Assembly: GCA_949361645.1 (NCBI GenBank)
Contig: OX442415.1
Coordinates: 6,488,899 to 6,552,898, forward strand
DNA from: Spongilla lacustris
Lineage: Eukaryota; Porifera; Demospongiae; Spongillida; Spongillidae
Length of the DNA: 64,000 nucleotides
Direction of reading: 5' to 3'
Below are positions 32,565 through 45,190 of this stretch, in pieces (within the stretch, counting starts at the first letter, position 1; each line of letters begins with the position of its first letter). Both the position numbers and the translations under genes were made by a program. Under the pieces are notes generated by a model. That model saw nothing but the letters and a program-made list of their open reading frames with translations. It made no database searches and had not been told where the DNA came from.

Positions 32565-32771
32565 TCAGTTGACAAGACCTGGGTCACTGTAAACGAAAGT
32601 GACTGTAACGTGACACAGCATATCGATAGCTTCATTGCCCCAACCCCCAAACACTTCCAAAACCAAAGGGATGCATGAGCATCCTCTAAGGGTACATGCC
32701 CCATCATTTGTAGAGTGCTTGGATTCTTCTCCCATCTCAGCTGCATGACCACAGGTTTGTACAGATTGCAA
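32565..32771 (-). mobile_element. LINE-like protein fragment
   Basis: The reading KHSTNDGACTLRGCSCIPLV followed by EVFGGWGNEAI resembles the C-terminal KHxxND..C..LGW.CIPLVVE.YG.WG.EA segment of the LINE-like family at 38370-39430. It is short and isolated. Confidence 0.45.
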
Positions 32772-34730
32772 ATTTAGTGACCTTTATGTCAAAACGGTTT
32801 ATTTAAACTTTCAAGATCCCTATTGCAAATATAGGGTGGGCAGTTAGTTAAAAGCTGGAAACTGTATTCAATTAACTTTAGAAGTTATTAGAAATTAAAA
32901 TCTTTTATTTTTCGCAATGTACTTGATTTAGGGGTCATTGTATCTTGATTTAGTGGTTTGAATTTGTTAATAAATTCGGCCAAGTAGATATTATAAAAAT
33001 TCAGGAGCTTTATGATAGATTGACCGCACGAACGTGGTTTTAACCTACATGTAGGCGTTATATTGCGACCTCTGGTCCTCGCATTGAATGCCACATAAAA
33101 CTTTCAGCTCTAAGAATGTACCACTAAACCATTGGGCTTCATTTTTAATTCGCTTCGGAGACTCTAAACCATCGGCTCTGTAGATATTCAATCGAGATAG
33201 AGATGCGTATAAAAATTGCCTACGATCTTGATGGCGTATGGCATAAAAGTTGTAAATCACGTGTGTTCGGCAACAGGAGGTCAAAAAATAGCTGTATAAA
33301 CAACAAAAAAGCTTGTAGCAAGGTTTTGAGAAAATTGGAACAACTTGAGTAAAAGAGGGGCGTGTTCGAACCAGAGCGTACGTAGTAGCTGGCGTTGTTT
33401 TCTGTCGCCACCTTGCAAGCAGCCCTCTTTGCTGTACTGATTATGCTTATTTGTAGCGTTGGCTATTTGTACATTGTTTTGAATAACGCAATTTGCAACG
33501 CCTACATGTAGGTTAACGAGCCTACATGTAGTGGTCGACCTATCGTTTAGGTTACCTGTAAAAGTGTTGTGTATGTATTGATTCATTTTTGATTTCTTTT
33601 AAAAGTAATATTTAGTTTGTTTAAATCAACATTGAAGCCGTTAGAGTATTTGGCAATAATTTTCAGTTAAGTAACTATTTAAACTGTCTGTCAAGCCAAC
33701 CACGTTGCCTTCTAATGCAATTCACTGTTGACTGCGCCCTCATCTGTAATGTAATTCAGTTGAGCGCGCCGCTTCATGTGCTTGGCAAATTAAACAATTG
33801 CGGCTCGTTTCTAATTATCTCATATCCACTGAGGTCTTTTATAATATCTACTATACAGTTATATGGACAAGATGCACACGTGCGGGCCCGCGCAGTATCC
33901 TGCACTAGTGTTGTCCGCAGACCCAATGTACGCATGCATGAATTACACAGCAGTAATACATATCTGCAACAACTGATGCGAAATTGAGTGGTTATTCGGC
34001 GGAAAAATATTTGCATGCCGTCAATAACTGCCACTAGATATAGGCTCTGCATGCCTAAGTGCATGCATTGTCAACCCTGGAATGTGCCAAACGCTCGCAA
34101 TCCACACTATAGGCAAGGTCAAAACTTTGCAGGCAGGGCTAGCACTGATTCTATATATTCATTGCATGCCTTAATTACTCCTGCCGCGTAATATGTGCAT
34201 GTAGGGCCAACAATTGTAGAAAAGCCACCCGCAATATTCGTTAAAGTAGCTGTAATTTACAGCATGGGCGTAACTTATATAACATTCTATATACAAATAC
34301 GCAAGGTCTGCAGTATTCTGTAAACATTTATATCTTACATTTACGTTTTTGTTTTGGTAAATGGTTGTCCTGGCAAGATCCAGCTGGCCTGTTTGCTGAG
34401 CCTTTGTGTGCTATATCCTGTTAGTATTATAATGAGAAAAAATGTCACGTAAACATGGCGTGATGAACTATTGCCAATCTTTCATGCCTGACTTTTTCCT
34501 AAGAAAGCAGAAGGCAGAGTCATTTATTGTGCTTAACTACAATTTTCGACTATGATAAAAAGATACTGGAATCTCCAACCGGCTGAGTGGATCATTGATG
34601 CACCACCGAAGATTTTGGCACGTCAGTGTAAAACCTTGGGTTATTTCAGGTAAAGCACGACTTTTTCAATACAAAAAGAAAGATTTGTTCAGATTCTGTA
34701 TGATAAAGGACGACATCATTTGGCCCAGTG
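32772..34730. other. non-coding stretch, no gene recognised
   Basis: No supported coding region. TAACCTACATGTAGGCGTT (33042) and its inverted match AACGCCTACATGTAGGTTAA (33498) bracket about 470 bp and may be the ends of another foldback. Confidence 0.45.
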
Positions 34731-36897
34731 GCGGATCCAGGGGGGAAGGGGCATTTAGTTATTCAATCCGTAATGATGCGTGCGAATGTACTTCGCATGC
34801 ATCGCCTCTGTTTCACACAACTTATATGCACAATTTAACTCTTATAATCAGGGGCGGATCCAGGATTTTAGAAAAGGGGGGTTGTTAATGAATAACAATA
34901 AGGGGGAGGGTCCGGGAGGGGGCACCCCGCCCGCCCAGCTAGGGGGTCTGGGGGAGCGCTGTAAGCTCCCCCAGTGGGGTCTGGGGCGGAGCCCCAGAAG
35001 TCAACGCTTTTTAATCATATCATGCTCAAAACACTCCATAAAACTGCATGAAAATTGTATAATTGGGACAGTGTCCAGCAAAATTGGGCTTGTGGGGTTA
35101 TAATTTTATCACTATAAAAATTGCACGTTATACTAGACAACACATCTTCGCGACGGTAATACCTTTTCTTTTCAAATCTCGTACACTTGTTCCCACACCA
35201 TTTCTCTGTGTGAAAATTGATTTTTGTGATCTACACATTTTCCGTGCCGTGGATACAACAATCGTTAACCCCGCGGGTTAGAAATCCACATTTCTCCACG
35301 TACGAGTGTTGAAAACGCATCAAATTCGGGTTGCACATAAAGGAGGCCTGTAGCTATTGATTTGTTTGTTCGTTAATTTCTATATCATCCGTTACGGAGA
35401 TACAGTTGAACAAACTACGGGCACGTTTTCCCGCTAGATTCGCGCCAATGATTTTGGCAAATCGCGTCCCGCTCAGTGAATGGGAAGGCGGTGATTGTAT
35501 CGTTGGCGCGAATCAAGCGGGAAAATGTGCCTGTAGTTTGCTCAACTGTATCTCCGTAACGGATGATTCAGAAACTAACGAACAGAACAAATCAATAGCT
35601 ACAGGACTCCTCTATGCACACTCCAAATTTGACACGTTTTTAACACTCGTACGTGGAGAAATGTGGATTTCTAACCCGCGGGGTTAACGATTGTAGTATC
35701 CACGGCGCGGAAAAGGGGTAAATCACAAAAATCGATCATCACACAGAAAAATGATGTGGGAACAAGTTTATGAAATTTGAAAGGAAAAGGTAGTAACGTC
35801 GCGAAGATGTGTTGTTTAGTATACAACGTGCAATTTTTATAGTGATAAAATTATAACCCCACAAGCCCGATTTTGCTGGACACTGTCCCATATTATGTTT
35901 TTATGAATCAAATAATTCAGCAAATTACGACTATAAGAATTGCTGGATTTATGCACTACAAGCTTATGCTTGAAACAGTTTTCTGGGATGTGCTCGCAGA
36001 TTTCATCCACACTCACAGGTACTTTTTCTTTATAGTGCCCGCATGCATGGAAATCAAAGCCAAAAGATGTTGCATATCTTTTGATCCTTCTCATTGATTA
36101 ATTAGCTACTTCGGCGATATCTAGCAAGCCCTCTCCATGACTATTTACACGTATTGTATGTTTGTTTAATCATATACTGATTGCTTACTTTTAAAAGTAA
36201 GAACATAGTACTTGAGTATGAGTTTTTATAAATGTCCTGTTTTTTTCTTTAGAGTGCAGTGTGATATTGTAGTATATTGCCGTATTGGAGAAGACATCGC
36301 CTCATGCATGGTTGCATTATGATTCATATTACATAGAGACGAGCGAGCGAAAGAAAACGACTCCGCTATCACAGAACAAGCAATCGCTATAGCGATCGTT
36401 TTAAATCACGTAGAGTACATGTAGACTGTAAAACCTGACCGTATAAATGCCAAGAAAGCTTGCGTTCTAGACAAGACAAAATCGTGGGTAACACGTAACA
36501 CGAGGCTCGGGCACGCTGAACTTCAGAAGCCATCTATTAGAATCGCAGTTACTTTTTGTTTAGCATCAGTACAGAAGCTATGTTGCTTGCCATTTTATAT
36601 AAAGAATACAGTTGTAAAGACAATACCGCAGGTGTCCCTTGCTTACCCAAGTAAGCACCATGCGCATACGTAAGAATGATCTATGGTTAATAACTATACA
36701 TGTGATTATTAATAACAATTAATGTGCAATGCCGGTCGATCGATTCGGTAAGCTTTTTTGCCTTGCTAGTGTGGAAGCGCCTTTAGGAATCTTTCTCTTT
36801 TGTTCGGAATTTCCTATTAGTGAATGTTAATATTATTCATTATGGGTCTGAAAGGGGGGGTTGCAACCCCCCCAACCCCCCCAACTGGATCCGCCAC
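34731..36897. mobile_element. hAT-like ends bracketing a palindrome-bearing segment
   Basis: CAGTGGCGGATCCAG at 34731 and its complement at about 36883-36897 are inverted. A second CAGGGGCGGATCCAGG begins at 34850. Immediate flanks do not give a clear 8-bp duplication, so these may be ends of two different elements. The GC-rich block 34900-35010 contains GGAGCCCCAG and CAACGCTTTTT, shared with 39430-39592 and 59444-59605. Confidence 0.5.
35059..35892. mobile_element. 834-bp inverted-repeat element
   Basis: The arms start GGGACAGTGTCCAGCAAAAT and end in the complement. About 390 bp pair on each side around a centre near 35475, including TAACCCCGCGGGTT in both arms. No long frame or transposase. 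The target duplication is unclear. Confidence 0.8.
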
Positions 36898-36914
36898 TGA
36901 TAATACTGACTCAC

Positions 36915-37653
36915 CTAATATGTACAGCTCAAAAAACCGGAGGGCCAAATTTTCGTTGCCAAGACCTTCATCCAAACATATCCGGACTTCCAAGTTCTCA
37001 GTGATAGGAGTTGGAAACGTCTTGCAGAACCATGGAAGGTTTGGAGGATCGCAGCACGTGACCTCATCATTACGATACAGCAGTCTGTCCTATGGCACGT
37101 CATCGTAGTAGAACTTCGTTAGATCCCCGGCCCGGTCATTGCGGAATTTCCTGACTCGCAGTAGTAATCAGATCCTACAAATACAGGTGGGGATATTCCC
37201 CCTGCGCATGGACAGGGACCGTAACTTGCACGGTACTCATTCCACCCAGCGGCATGCATATGTGTACACGTGTTGTCTTCTTCCAGGCGGCCCGTAGGTA
37301 ATGCTAATCCCATCGACGTAGTGTGTTTCCAATCTACCGCAACAGCTGGCGAAACCGTCAGGCGTTCCCACCTGATAGCCAAGGAACCTTCCACAAACCA
37401 TTTGGTAGTTAGCTCCCGAAGTACTTATACTCACCGAGTCACAAAGTACACTGGCACTCTTTTCGCACGACGCTACAGGTGACGTAACGTTTTGCCACGG
37501 ATAGGGACACTGTTGCGTTGGATCGGTCATATTCAGATAGCCGACCATTACCCACTGGCACTGCTGGCCTGTTACGTTAGGAAGGATGAATGAAGCAGCA
37601 GGATCACCAAGCACCATGCTCAGAGCGCAAATAGTAAGTCCGAATGATGTCAT
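36915..37653 (-). pseudogene. exon 1 of the FN3 gene: signal peptide plus cysteine-rich domain (broken)
   Basis: Begins MTSFGLTICALSMVLGD. It has VGYLNMTDPTQQCPYPWQ, YQMVCGRFLGYQVGTPDGF, THYVDGISITYG, then CPCAGG, GSDYYCESGN, LPWFCKTFP and EVRICLDE in shifting frames. The normal donor is at 36914. An ATGC duplication near 37255 and another indel before DR (about 37085) break the frame. The phase 1 donor would match the FN3 exons at 16205-21381. It is the decayed first exon of the minus-strand gene. Confidence 0.75.
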
Positions 37654-38369
37654 TATCGCTACTATAGTAACTTGGAGGCAAATAAAAGATTGTATACTTT
37701 GTGTTAAAATGTGGTAGATTAAATACAACGGTAATTGCGTAATATTGTGCATGCATGCATGCATGCATGTCTATAGCAGCGAAATTGATAGATTGGATTC
37801 ATTGGAACCATTTTAACCCGGCCTCCAGCACGCCTTGGGTTGTAATAATACATCCATGCAGTTGCACAATATGAACTATACACATTTGTGGGGACTGGAA
37901 GTCACAAAGGATCCTTAGAGCTAGCCTAACGCGTGAAACAGCAGGGAGATGTGACTCAAGATGGCAGCACACTGTTAAAAAAAGAGTGTTACCGCAACAC
38001 ACTTTGGGGTGTTCGTACGCCTGTTTAGGAATAACACACTATGGAGTGTAGTCTCAGGCGCGTATGCAGCCAGGTTTCCGCGTTGCCCGGAACCCTCCCC
38101 TTTTCTGAAATCAGCATATAGCGCATGCGCACATCTCAGCCGTAATAAGTTAATTAGACGGTAGCGTCATGGCTAAGCGATTTAAACAAAAGTCCCTGAA
38201 AACACTTGGTTTCTGCAATGCATGTAGACAAGAACAATGTCGTGGACGGTGCACGCGATCGTGATCAAATGTGTCTGATGTCTATGCCATCTGCTTCAAG
38301 TTCTAGCACGCTAGCTATCAGCTCTCATACCAGTGCTGCACCAGCAGCTATATATAGCATGAAGTGCGC

Positions 38370-39430
38370 CAGCCGTCACTCCCGCTTCCAGAAGGGTAAG
38401 TGGGTTAAGCGGAGAAGTAACGGATAGGTCCAGAGCCGCAGGCTTGCCCATGCACCAGTGAGGGATGAGGATGTCTGCTGGATGTGTGTTGCTGTGGTCG
38501 GGAGTAAGGTTATGGCCTACTTCTAAATGGACACTAAGATGGGCACGGCGACAGGACTCGGCCACAATGTCCCGAAGCCTGTTATGGCGATAGACAACAT
38601 CCCCACCACGCTTGCATGTTGTGGCATGATGGCCAAGAGGATCGAGACTTTTTTCAGGACACAGTGCACTTTGGGCATCACCAGAAGTGTCTAAACCTAG
38701 CCACCACTTGACAGCAACTTGAAATTGTGATGGTTCAAGGTGGAGCCCCTGGCGCTCACATGGTGGCATTGATAACTAGGAGGCTGCATGAGGTGACGAG
38801 ACGGACAGCAAACGAGCCTTGTTTGCAACTGTAGAAGCTTCCATGAGGGAACTGAGAAGTTGGTTATCGAGCTTCTCTGATAACTTGCCCTGAGAGATAG
38901 CAGATGACAGGAAGTCCTCAAACTTAATGCTGTCCTCAGCAGGGACTAACTGATTAAACATGCCCACTGCATCAGACAAATGTTGGGAAGAGTTTGGGGC
39001 TAATCCTGAGGAAGACAAAGAAGAAATAAAGGCAGCACTTGCATGATGGGCAAGGGACCTTAAACCCAGGCCACCCCTGCTCAAGCTGAGTTGGGCCTGT
39101 TGCCAGGCAGCATCCGATGCATCAATGCCTGTGGATGATGAGAAACACCGGCGAACATCCTCATCAAACAATTGCAAAGCCTTAAACGAAAAGGATGGGG
39201 GGGTAGCGCGAGCAATGTGATTTAGGCGACAAAAACCACCACAAAGGCAAATTAGAATTAATGCCACATGAGGGTCAATTGCACCAACTTCCTCAAGTTT
39301 ATCTAGAAGTAAATTGGATTCAACACGCTTTGAAGAAATAAATGAGGCACAGAACTCTGCATCACCAATAGGGATTCCTAGGATTACAAAACATGCTTTG
39401 TGTGACTTAACAAATGTTTTGTGACTTAAA
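38370..39430 (-). pseudogene. LINE-like reverse transcriptase, C-terminal part
   Basis: The first frame (39430-38776) shows ILGIPIGDAEFC, VALILICLCGGFCRLNHIA, AWQQAQLSLSRGGLGLRS and NKARLLSVSSPHAAS. A one-base break near 38772 leads to a second frame (to about 38370) with VKWWLGLDTSG, DPLGHHATTCKRGGDVVYR, HNRLRDIVAESCRRAH and KPAALDLSVTSPLNPLTLLE. I recognise this as the distal region of a LINE-like family abundant in sponges and cnidarians. The catalytic RT core is missing. Both ends are truncated, the upstream end joined to a hAT-like terminus. Confidence 0.8.
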
Positions 39431-39592
39431 AACTGCGAAAGTTGGAAAGCGGCTGGGGCTCCGCCCCAGACCCCAAAGGGGGACCTTACAGCGCTCCCCC
39501 ATACCCCCTTGCTGAATGTGTGGGGATCCCTTGTGGAACCCCCCCCCCCCCCCCCCCTTCCAAATCCTGCATACGCCACTGGACTGCACTCT
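39430..39592. mobile_element. hAT-like GC-rich terminus
   Basis: On the minus strand it starts CAGTGGCGTATGCAGGATTT, runs through a C/G tract and contains GGGGCGGAGCCCCAG. It abuts the truncated LINE-like sequence. Confidence 0.5.
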
Positions 39593-41275
39593 ATTGGGTG
39601 CTGACACAGGCATCAATAGTTCGCTTATGCACCGTAATCGTATGATACAACATCAATTGATATTAATAAACTATACAACAACAGCTGAATTGATTTCAAT
39701 AAAACGTTGACAATATTAAATACAACATGTAAAACTAAACTATAAGCATGTCTTTAGGGCCAATATGACGATAGAGTTGAGGGCCTGGGGACGAGGCTAA
39801 CATATATATATCATGATAATTAATACATTTATTGTGAATATCTCAAACTAGTATGTATTATAATAATAGTAATCTGTACAGAAAAAAATATACACATCTT
39901 GGGACCTCATGCATGCACGTTTGATAATACATGAATATAAGAGACCTTAGCTGTTTAACTCTTGAGCACCATTTTGTGCTGAGAGCATGTATAGTAAATA
40001 ACAGATCTCAAATTTGACATTTTAGTTCAGTGTCTTCATGCTACGATCCGTTATCAATCCTTTATACTGCTATGCTTGACAATTGATGCATTTCTGTTGG
40101 AATTCCCCCAATTAATCTGCAGTCGGAGATATACTCATGCAGCTTTTGTTTGTTCCGCCTAATAGAAGCAGAATTGTACATGGCCTATATGATTTTAATG
40201 AACTTCCTTTAAAGGCTTTATTCCTACAACAGCATGCAGTGGTAACGAATTCTATACTGCATTCTTAGTTACTATATCATACATGTATGCAGTAGAAAAC
40301 ATTGCCTCTGCATGCATGGGGTTCTTGTTGCCCTATAGAAAGCCTTTATTGGGACCACACAATTGGTTATGATGAATTAATTGTACTGTAATTATAAGGT
40401 TAAGAACCACATTTACTTTCAGAAATCACAGCCCTCTCCACACACCGAATTTTGATATGATTTCTTTTGAAACCCGTTTCCAAATTCGTCGAAAAACACT
40501 CGTAAACTATTCATTTGTCTTCATCTGGTATTGTTGGTCTGTTTTGGACCCCTTAGGGATCAGGGGGGGTCGGGTGTAATAAGAAGCAATGGACTCTAGA
40601 TGGCAAACGTACTTCAATTTAATTTAAGGGCCTATGGTTAGACTTGATTCATAACATGAACTGTTTTTTTCTCGCTTACACTGATACAAATTTTATTCAG
40701 TGAAGTATATTTTATATTCACCTCCTCCTCTACAACATTGTATGATACATGAAGACTCAAACATCCAAGTATCACCTAGTCAGACTGAAGCTGAGACACA
40801 TATTGTGCCTACCATTGCCAGTACAAATACTTCATTTGGTTAGTTGCTTTTCTGTCACGGTTAACGTTGACATTGTACAGCTTACTTTTATTCATGTATG
40901 TTGAAATTATATCTATGTAAGTGCATGTGGTACCTATTGGACTCATAAGTGGAACTGCAGATATAGTTGTGCTGTCTCTTGTTCAAATCGCTTCAAATTC
41001 GGTTTGTGGGTATATAGGTTCTGCAGCTATCGTTTCAGTAATCAGTAATCAGCCATTTTCCGTGCTCTATTTTTAATAAGAACACTTGGACCACCACTTG
41101 GCCTACAAAATTAACTTGTCAACTGCAATATCAAGTTTGTACATGTATGTAGTTTACATGCATATATCATTTACTGGCTAGAGGTAAACGGTGAATGGAA
41201 TACCAACATGCTGCAGGAGTGTGGAGGTATAGTGTGGGAGGTAAAGTGGGATAGGACCTAAATTCTCTTCCACAG
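39593..41275. other. non-coding stretch, nothing recognised
   Basis: AT-rich sequence with no supported gene. Confidence 0.5.
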
Positions 41276-41410
41276 AGCCTTGATCCTGAACTGTTAGGGA
41301 GGATCAGGGACACTCCTCCCAGGCATGGCCTCTGGACAAAGACAGTGGTGGTGGTCAGAATGCTCCTCAAGATATACAAGATCGATTCCCTGGTGGATGT
41401 GGTTCTTTGA
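41276..41410 (+). CDS. possible terminal exon, unrecognised
   Basis: A strong acceptor (TTCTCTTCCACAG) is followed by 44 open codons and TGA: SLDPELLGRIRDTPPRHG, then KTVVVVRMLLKIYKIDSLVD. It has no known relative that I can name and no upstream exon in reach. It may be chance. Confidence 0.25.
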   Translation, partial: SLDPELLGRIRDTPPRHGLWTKTVVVVRMLLKIYKIDSLVDVVL

Positions 41411-41494
41411 GAACTTCAACAAACACTACTCTGATGCAGTCCCTCACTTGACAAGGTGGGTCTTGTAGGGTGAGAGGGGTAGGAGGGGCTATAA

Positions 41495-41632
41495 GGTAGG
41501 ACTGGGGATTAGTGCAGGTAGGACTGGGGATTAGTGCAGTGTAGGACTGGGGATTAGTGCAGGATAGGACTGGGGATTAGTGCAGGGTAGACTCGGGATT
41601 AGTGCAAGTAGGACTGGGGTTTAGTGGTGCTG
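41495..41632. repeat. minisatellite, TAGGACTGGGGATTAGTGCA
   Basis: About six imperfect units of 21-24 bp. Confidence 0.85.
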
Positions 41633-42504
41633 TAGTAACTGGTTAATAATAGAACATGCAACTGGCCATGGAGCATGCGCAGTGACGAGTTTGGGTAATA
41701 CTTAAGGTCTACCATTTAAGGAAGAGTCAGTCGAGACTGGAGATACCTGGCATTAGAACGGCAGATGGTCTGAGTGTGTATGAACCTTGTATCCGTGTGT
41801 TATATGTGTTTGTTGCTGCATGCAGTGATTATTGTGTGTGCCAATACACTTGTCAGTTGTCATTGGTCAGCGGCTAGGTACTACAGGTGCATAACATGTA
41901 CTTGGCCTAAATCAAAAGCATCAGATGTGCAGAGATTGACACATTAATTTCATGTGGTGTGTACGTGTGGTTGAAAGCATACACAAAGCAAGGTCATGCA
42001 ATGCTATGCCCATACATGTAGTAGTAATGAAGCGGACATTCCTGTTGTGATTGATAGGTTTAATAGTCAGTGGACTTAAGTCACAACACCAATCTACACC
42101 TGTATGATTACAGCATACATCCACAAAACACTATACATGCATAAATACATGTACATGAATGATTCATTGCATGGGTATTTAATGCCACCCTAGTAATTTA
42201 TTGCATCTGTATTCCATTGCTTTCCACATAGGTACAAAAAAGCAAAGCAAACCATTATGATGAGATCTCTAGTGCAATAAATTGTTCAAGTGCTATTGAA
42301 ATTTCTCTTTGTCCCTTATCCTCGTGCTTCTACGCAGCCTATAAACATGCTGAATCATAGTGACCATTTAAATGTACAATACATACATAGATACTAATTT
42401 GCACACTTTATACTTTATTCCACAGCTGGTGCATTTGATGACTATTTAGTGTTGACTAAACTCTGCTATCTGTATTTGAGAAAAGTAAAAAAAAAATGCA
42501 CAAA
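41633..42504. other. non-coding stretch, nothing recognised
   Basis: No supported gene. Several ACATGTAC-type words. Confidence 0.5.
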
Positions 42505-42735
42505 GCAATTAACGCAAACCTCGACCTCACCAAGGATTGAACCCATGCCCTCCCATTCTGCCACTCCACTGCACTGACCACTACACTCAGGTGACACCCC
42601 TCGCCCCTTTCCCCAGGGCTTAGGAGTCATGCTGATATGCTTTCATATATCATGTTTTGTGAATTTTCAGCCTCATCCTCATGAGGCAGAATACCAGGGT
42701 GGCAAGATGTGTCCCACCAAACACATCTTGTGACT
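42505..42735 (-). mobile_element. tRNA-like SINE, copy 2
   Basis: The reverse complement aligns with 3375-3605: GGTATTCTGCCTCATGAGGA, then AGCATGACTCCTAAGCCCTG, an A-box-like GTGTAGTGGTCAGTGCA and B-box-like GGGTTCAATCC. Spacing between the boxes is longer than in a typical tRNA. Confidence 0.55.
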
Positions 42736-44502
42736 TTTAGTTGTTATGCATAGTATTATAACTTGTTTTTTTTTTTTTGTCTCCCAAGTCACTCGTGTGC
42801 AATGAAATCTTTGGAAGACTCAGTTTGGCCCTTGTGAGAGCAAATTCCCAAGCCATCCTATCCCGCTCTCTGTAAACTGTAGGTAGTAGCATATTAATAA
42901 TAATTTCCATTTGTGTATTCTCTTGTATCTTGTGAATTTTGATTAAATAATGTTTATGTTTCCTCTTTTACTGTGCTTGCTGTTAAATGTGGTTATTATA
43001 TTTGGTATAGAATCATAATTATTTAATCATAGTGGTATTATTATATTTACAAAATTCGGAAAAATTGAAACTTTATACAATGGAATTACTATGTGATCAT
43101 TATTAAATAATGACATAATACAATACTTATACAAATGGGATGTAAAATACATAAGGCAAACAAACATAGGTAGGTGATAAGTTTTGACTAATTATTCTTC
43201 TCACTATGCATGAAAATACATTGACAACTGACACACAAACTACATGTTCACTTTAGGGTGTTGAGGATAGGAGTGAATGGGGAATGTTGTGTGTGCTACC
43301 ACATGTCGTATCACTTAGTATACATATTATGTCACATTTAGAGGGTGACACAATTGCACTTTAACTGTGAATTGTAATTTCTGGTACAGCAGAATGTGCA
43401 ATGGTATTGAGTATTTTTTAAAAATACATTTGCATTGGGTAATATGTTTTTAGATAAGAGGGGCACACATTCATGCAGGTGTGTGGTGACCTCTTGTGCC
43501 ATTTGCAATGTGTGGTGCATGTTCATAGAAAAACTTTGCAAACTTTTATCATTAAAATTAAAAAAAAAAGAACCAATAACACAACTGAAGGTGTAATGTT
43601 TGGACCCAAATCATGTGCGCTGACTTGACGTAGCAAAGAAAGAAAACAATGCAAGGCAGATGTTCGGTTAAGATATATTCATAAATTCATAAAAATGTCA
43701 TAAATATTGTGCATGGATGTTGAGTAAACAAAACACATTAGCTACAAAGTTATGGTGAGGAACTACATGCATGTATCACCTGAATATTCACCCCTTAAGA
43801 GGAGGGCCCGGGCATTGGCTCGCACAAGGTATAGTAACAGCAATTCTAAATGGGATTCTCAATGCATCTCTCCATGCGCAATGGTTTTTATAGCTTTTAT
43901 TGAGATCCAGTGTTGTGGGGTCATGATGACTCCTGATATGTATATATGAGAGAGGGGAGGGGATGGAGGGCTGTACCTATAATAGCTGTGATTTACAATC
44001 TCTTGGCTGAATTACTGAGAGCCCAAGGGATTCTTCATTCTCAGCACACTCCACTTTGGCGAGTCAACCTGTGGCGGGGGAGGGGGGGGGGAGGGGGGGG
44101 GGGCACCATTCATTCTTGAACCCATTTTGACAGTCACCATGGTACATGTATGTGTGCATACCTCGCTAACCTAGTGCAGTGCCTCTACTAATCCACTCAT
44201 ACCCTAGATGGATGGATTGGAATTAGGCGGTAAAAGTAGTCACATATAGATATATTCTGCAGCCAATAAACCAATGATACAATTTCATGATAGTTCACAT
44301 GTCTGCATTTACAATATCAGTGTGTGCCAGGGTATTGCATATATGTAAAAAATATATATTCAGTCAAGGACTATACTAATTAGTATCATTCACAAGCAAT
44401 TATATGTTGTGTAAATAAAATGCTATGTGGATTGGATACACATCTCAATTACCCCTAACATGTATCCAGACGTACCATATGGTACTGCTTTGAATCTTGA
44501 CA
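42736..44502. other. non-coding stretch, nothing recognised
   Basis: AT-rich, no supported gene. A G-rich block lies at 44074-44104. Confidence 0.5.
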
Positions 44503-44877
44503 TTCTTTATCTCGTCTGTTTCATCGATGTGTGCATGTGTGACTTGACCTCCATCCTGCCATCAGGGACATTGCATCAAATAGCTTCCTTGCAAAGTTAA
44601 TCAAAATACGTACGTTGCAAGGTTAATCATTATCATCATATGTGTGTGCATGTGTGTATGTAGGTTAATCATGTGTGCATGCTTGCGGCCATGTCAAGTA
44701 CAAAGCTGTCCTCATTGGAAGCTTCTGGTGTAGTTCCCAGGATGCTCTGTCACGAAAGAGATATGACTTATGGGGTTATGGGGTTACCAGTGCAGCCTGA
44801 ATGAGCAGCACCCGATTTGCTCTGGTGGGCATGGGGACCATCAGAGGACATGCATTTGTGAAGGACATTCCCATCCA
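44503..44877 (-). repeat. dispersed repeat R2, copy 2
   Basis: Inverted match to 4938-5320, including the shared short peptide reading that ends HSGCTGNPITP. It runs directly into the MITE at 44880. Confidence 0.6.
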
Positions 44878-44879
44878 CA

Positions 44880-45190
44880 AGATATAAAAACATTCTCTCT
44901 GAGAAAGTTAGTGGTATATAGGATTTGAAGGCAATGGTGGTGTAAAAAGGAAGGGAACAAGAGATCAATGATGGTACAAATTTTTTGAAAAGTCATATAG
45001 TTAGCCCTTTCGTAGTATGTAGATAATACAATAATCTCTCTATGTTTACATTTTACATTGCTAAAAATAGGACTATTCAAAAAATTTGTACCATCGTTGA
45101 TCTCTTGTTCCCTTCCTTCTTACACCATCATTGCCTTCAAATCCTATATACGACTAACTTAATTTCTCAGAGAGAATGTTTTTATATCTT
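44880..45190. mobile_element. palindromic MITE, family B
   Basis: Outer arms ATTCTCTCTGAGAAAGTTAG and complement, inner GGAAGGGAACAAGAGATCAA with complement, centre about 45035. The outer arms match those of 49885-50160, but the inner stems differ. Confidence 0.75.

Noticed and set aside
39442..39710. Proline-rich frames of 60-67 codons
   Set aside because: They lie in the GC-rich hAT-like terminus and its C tract.
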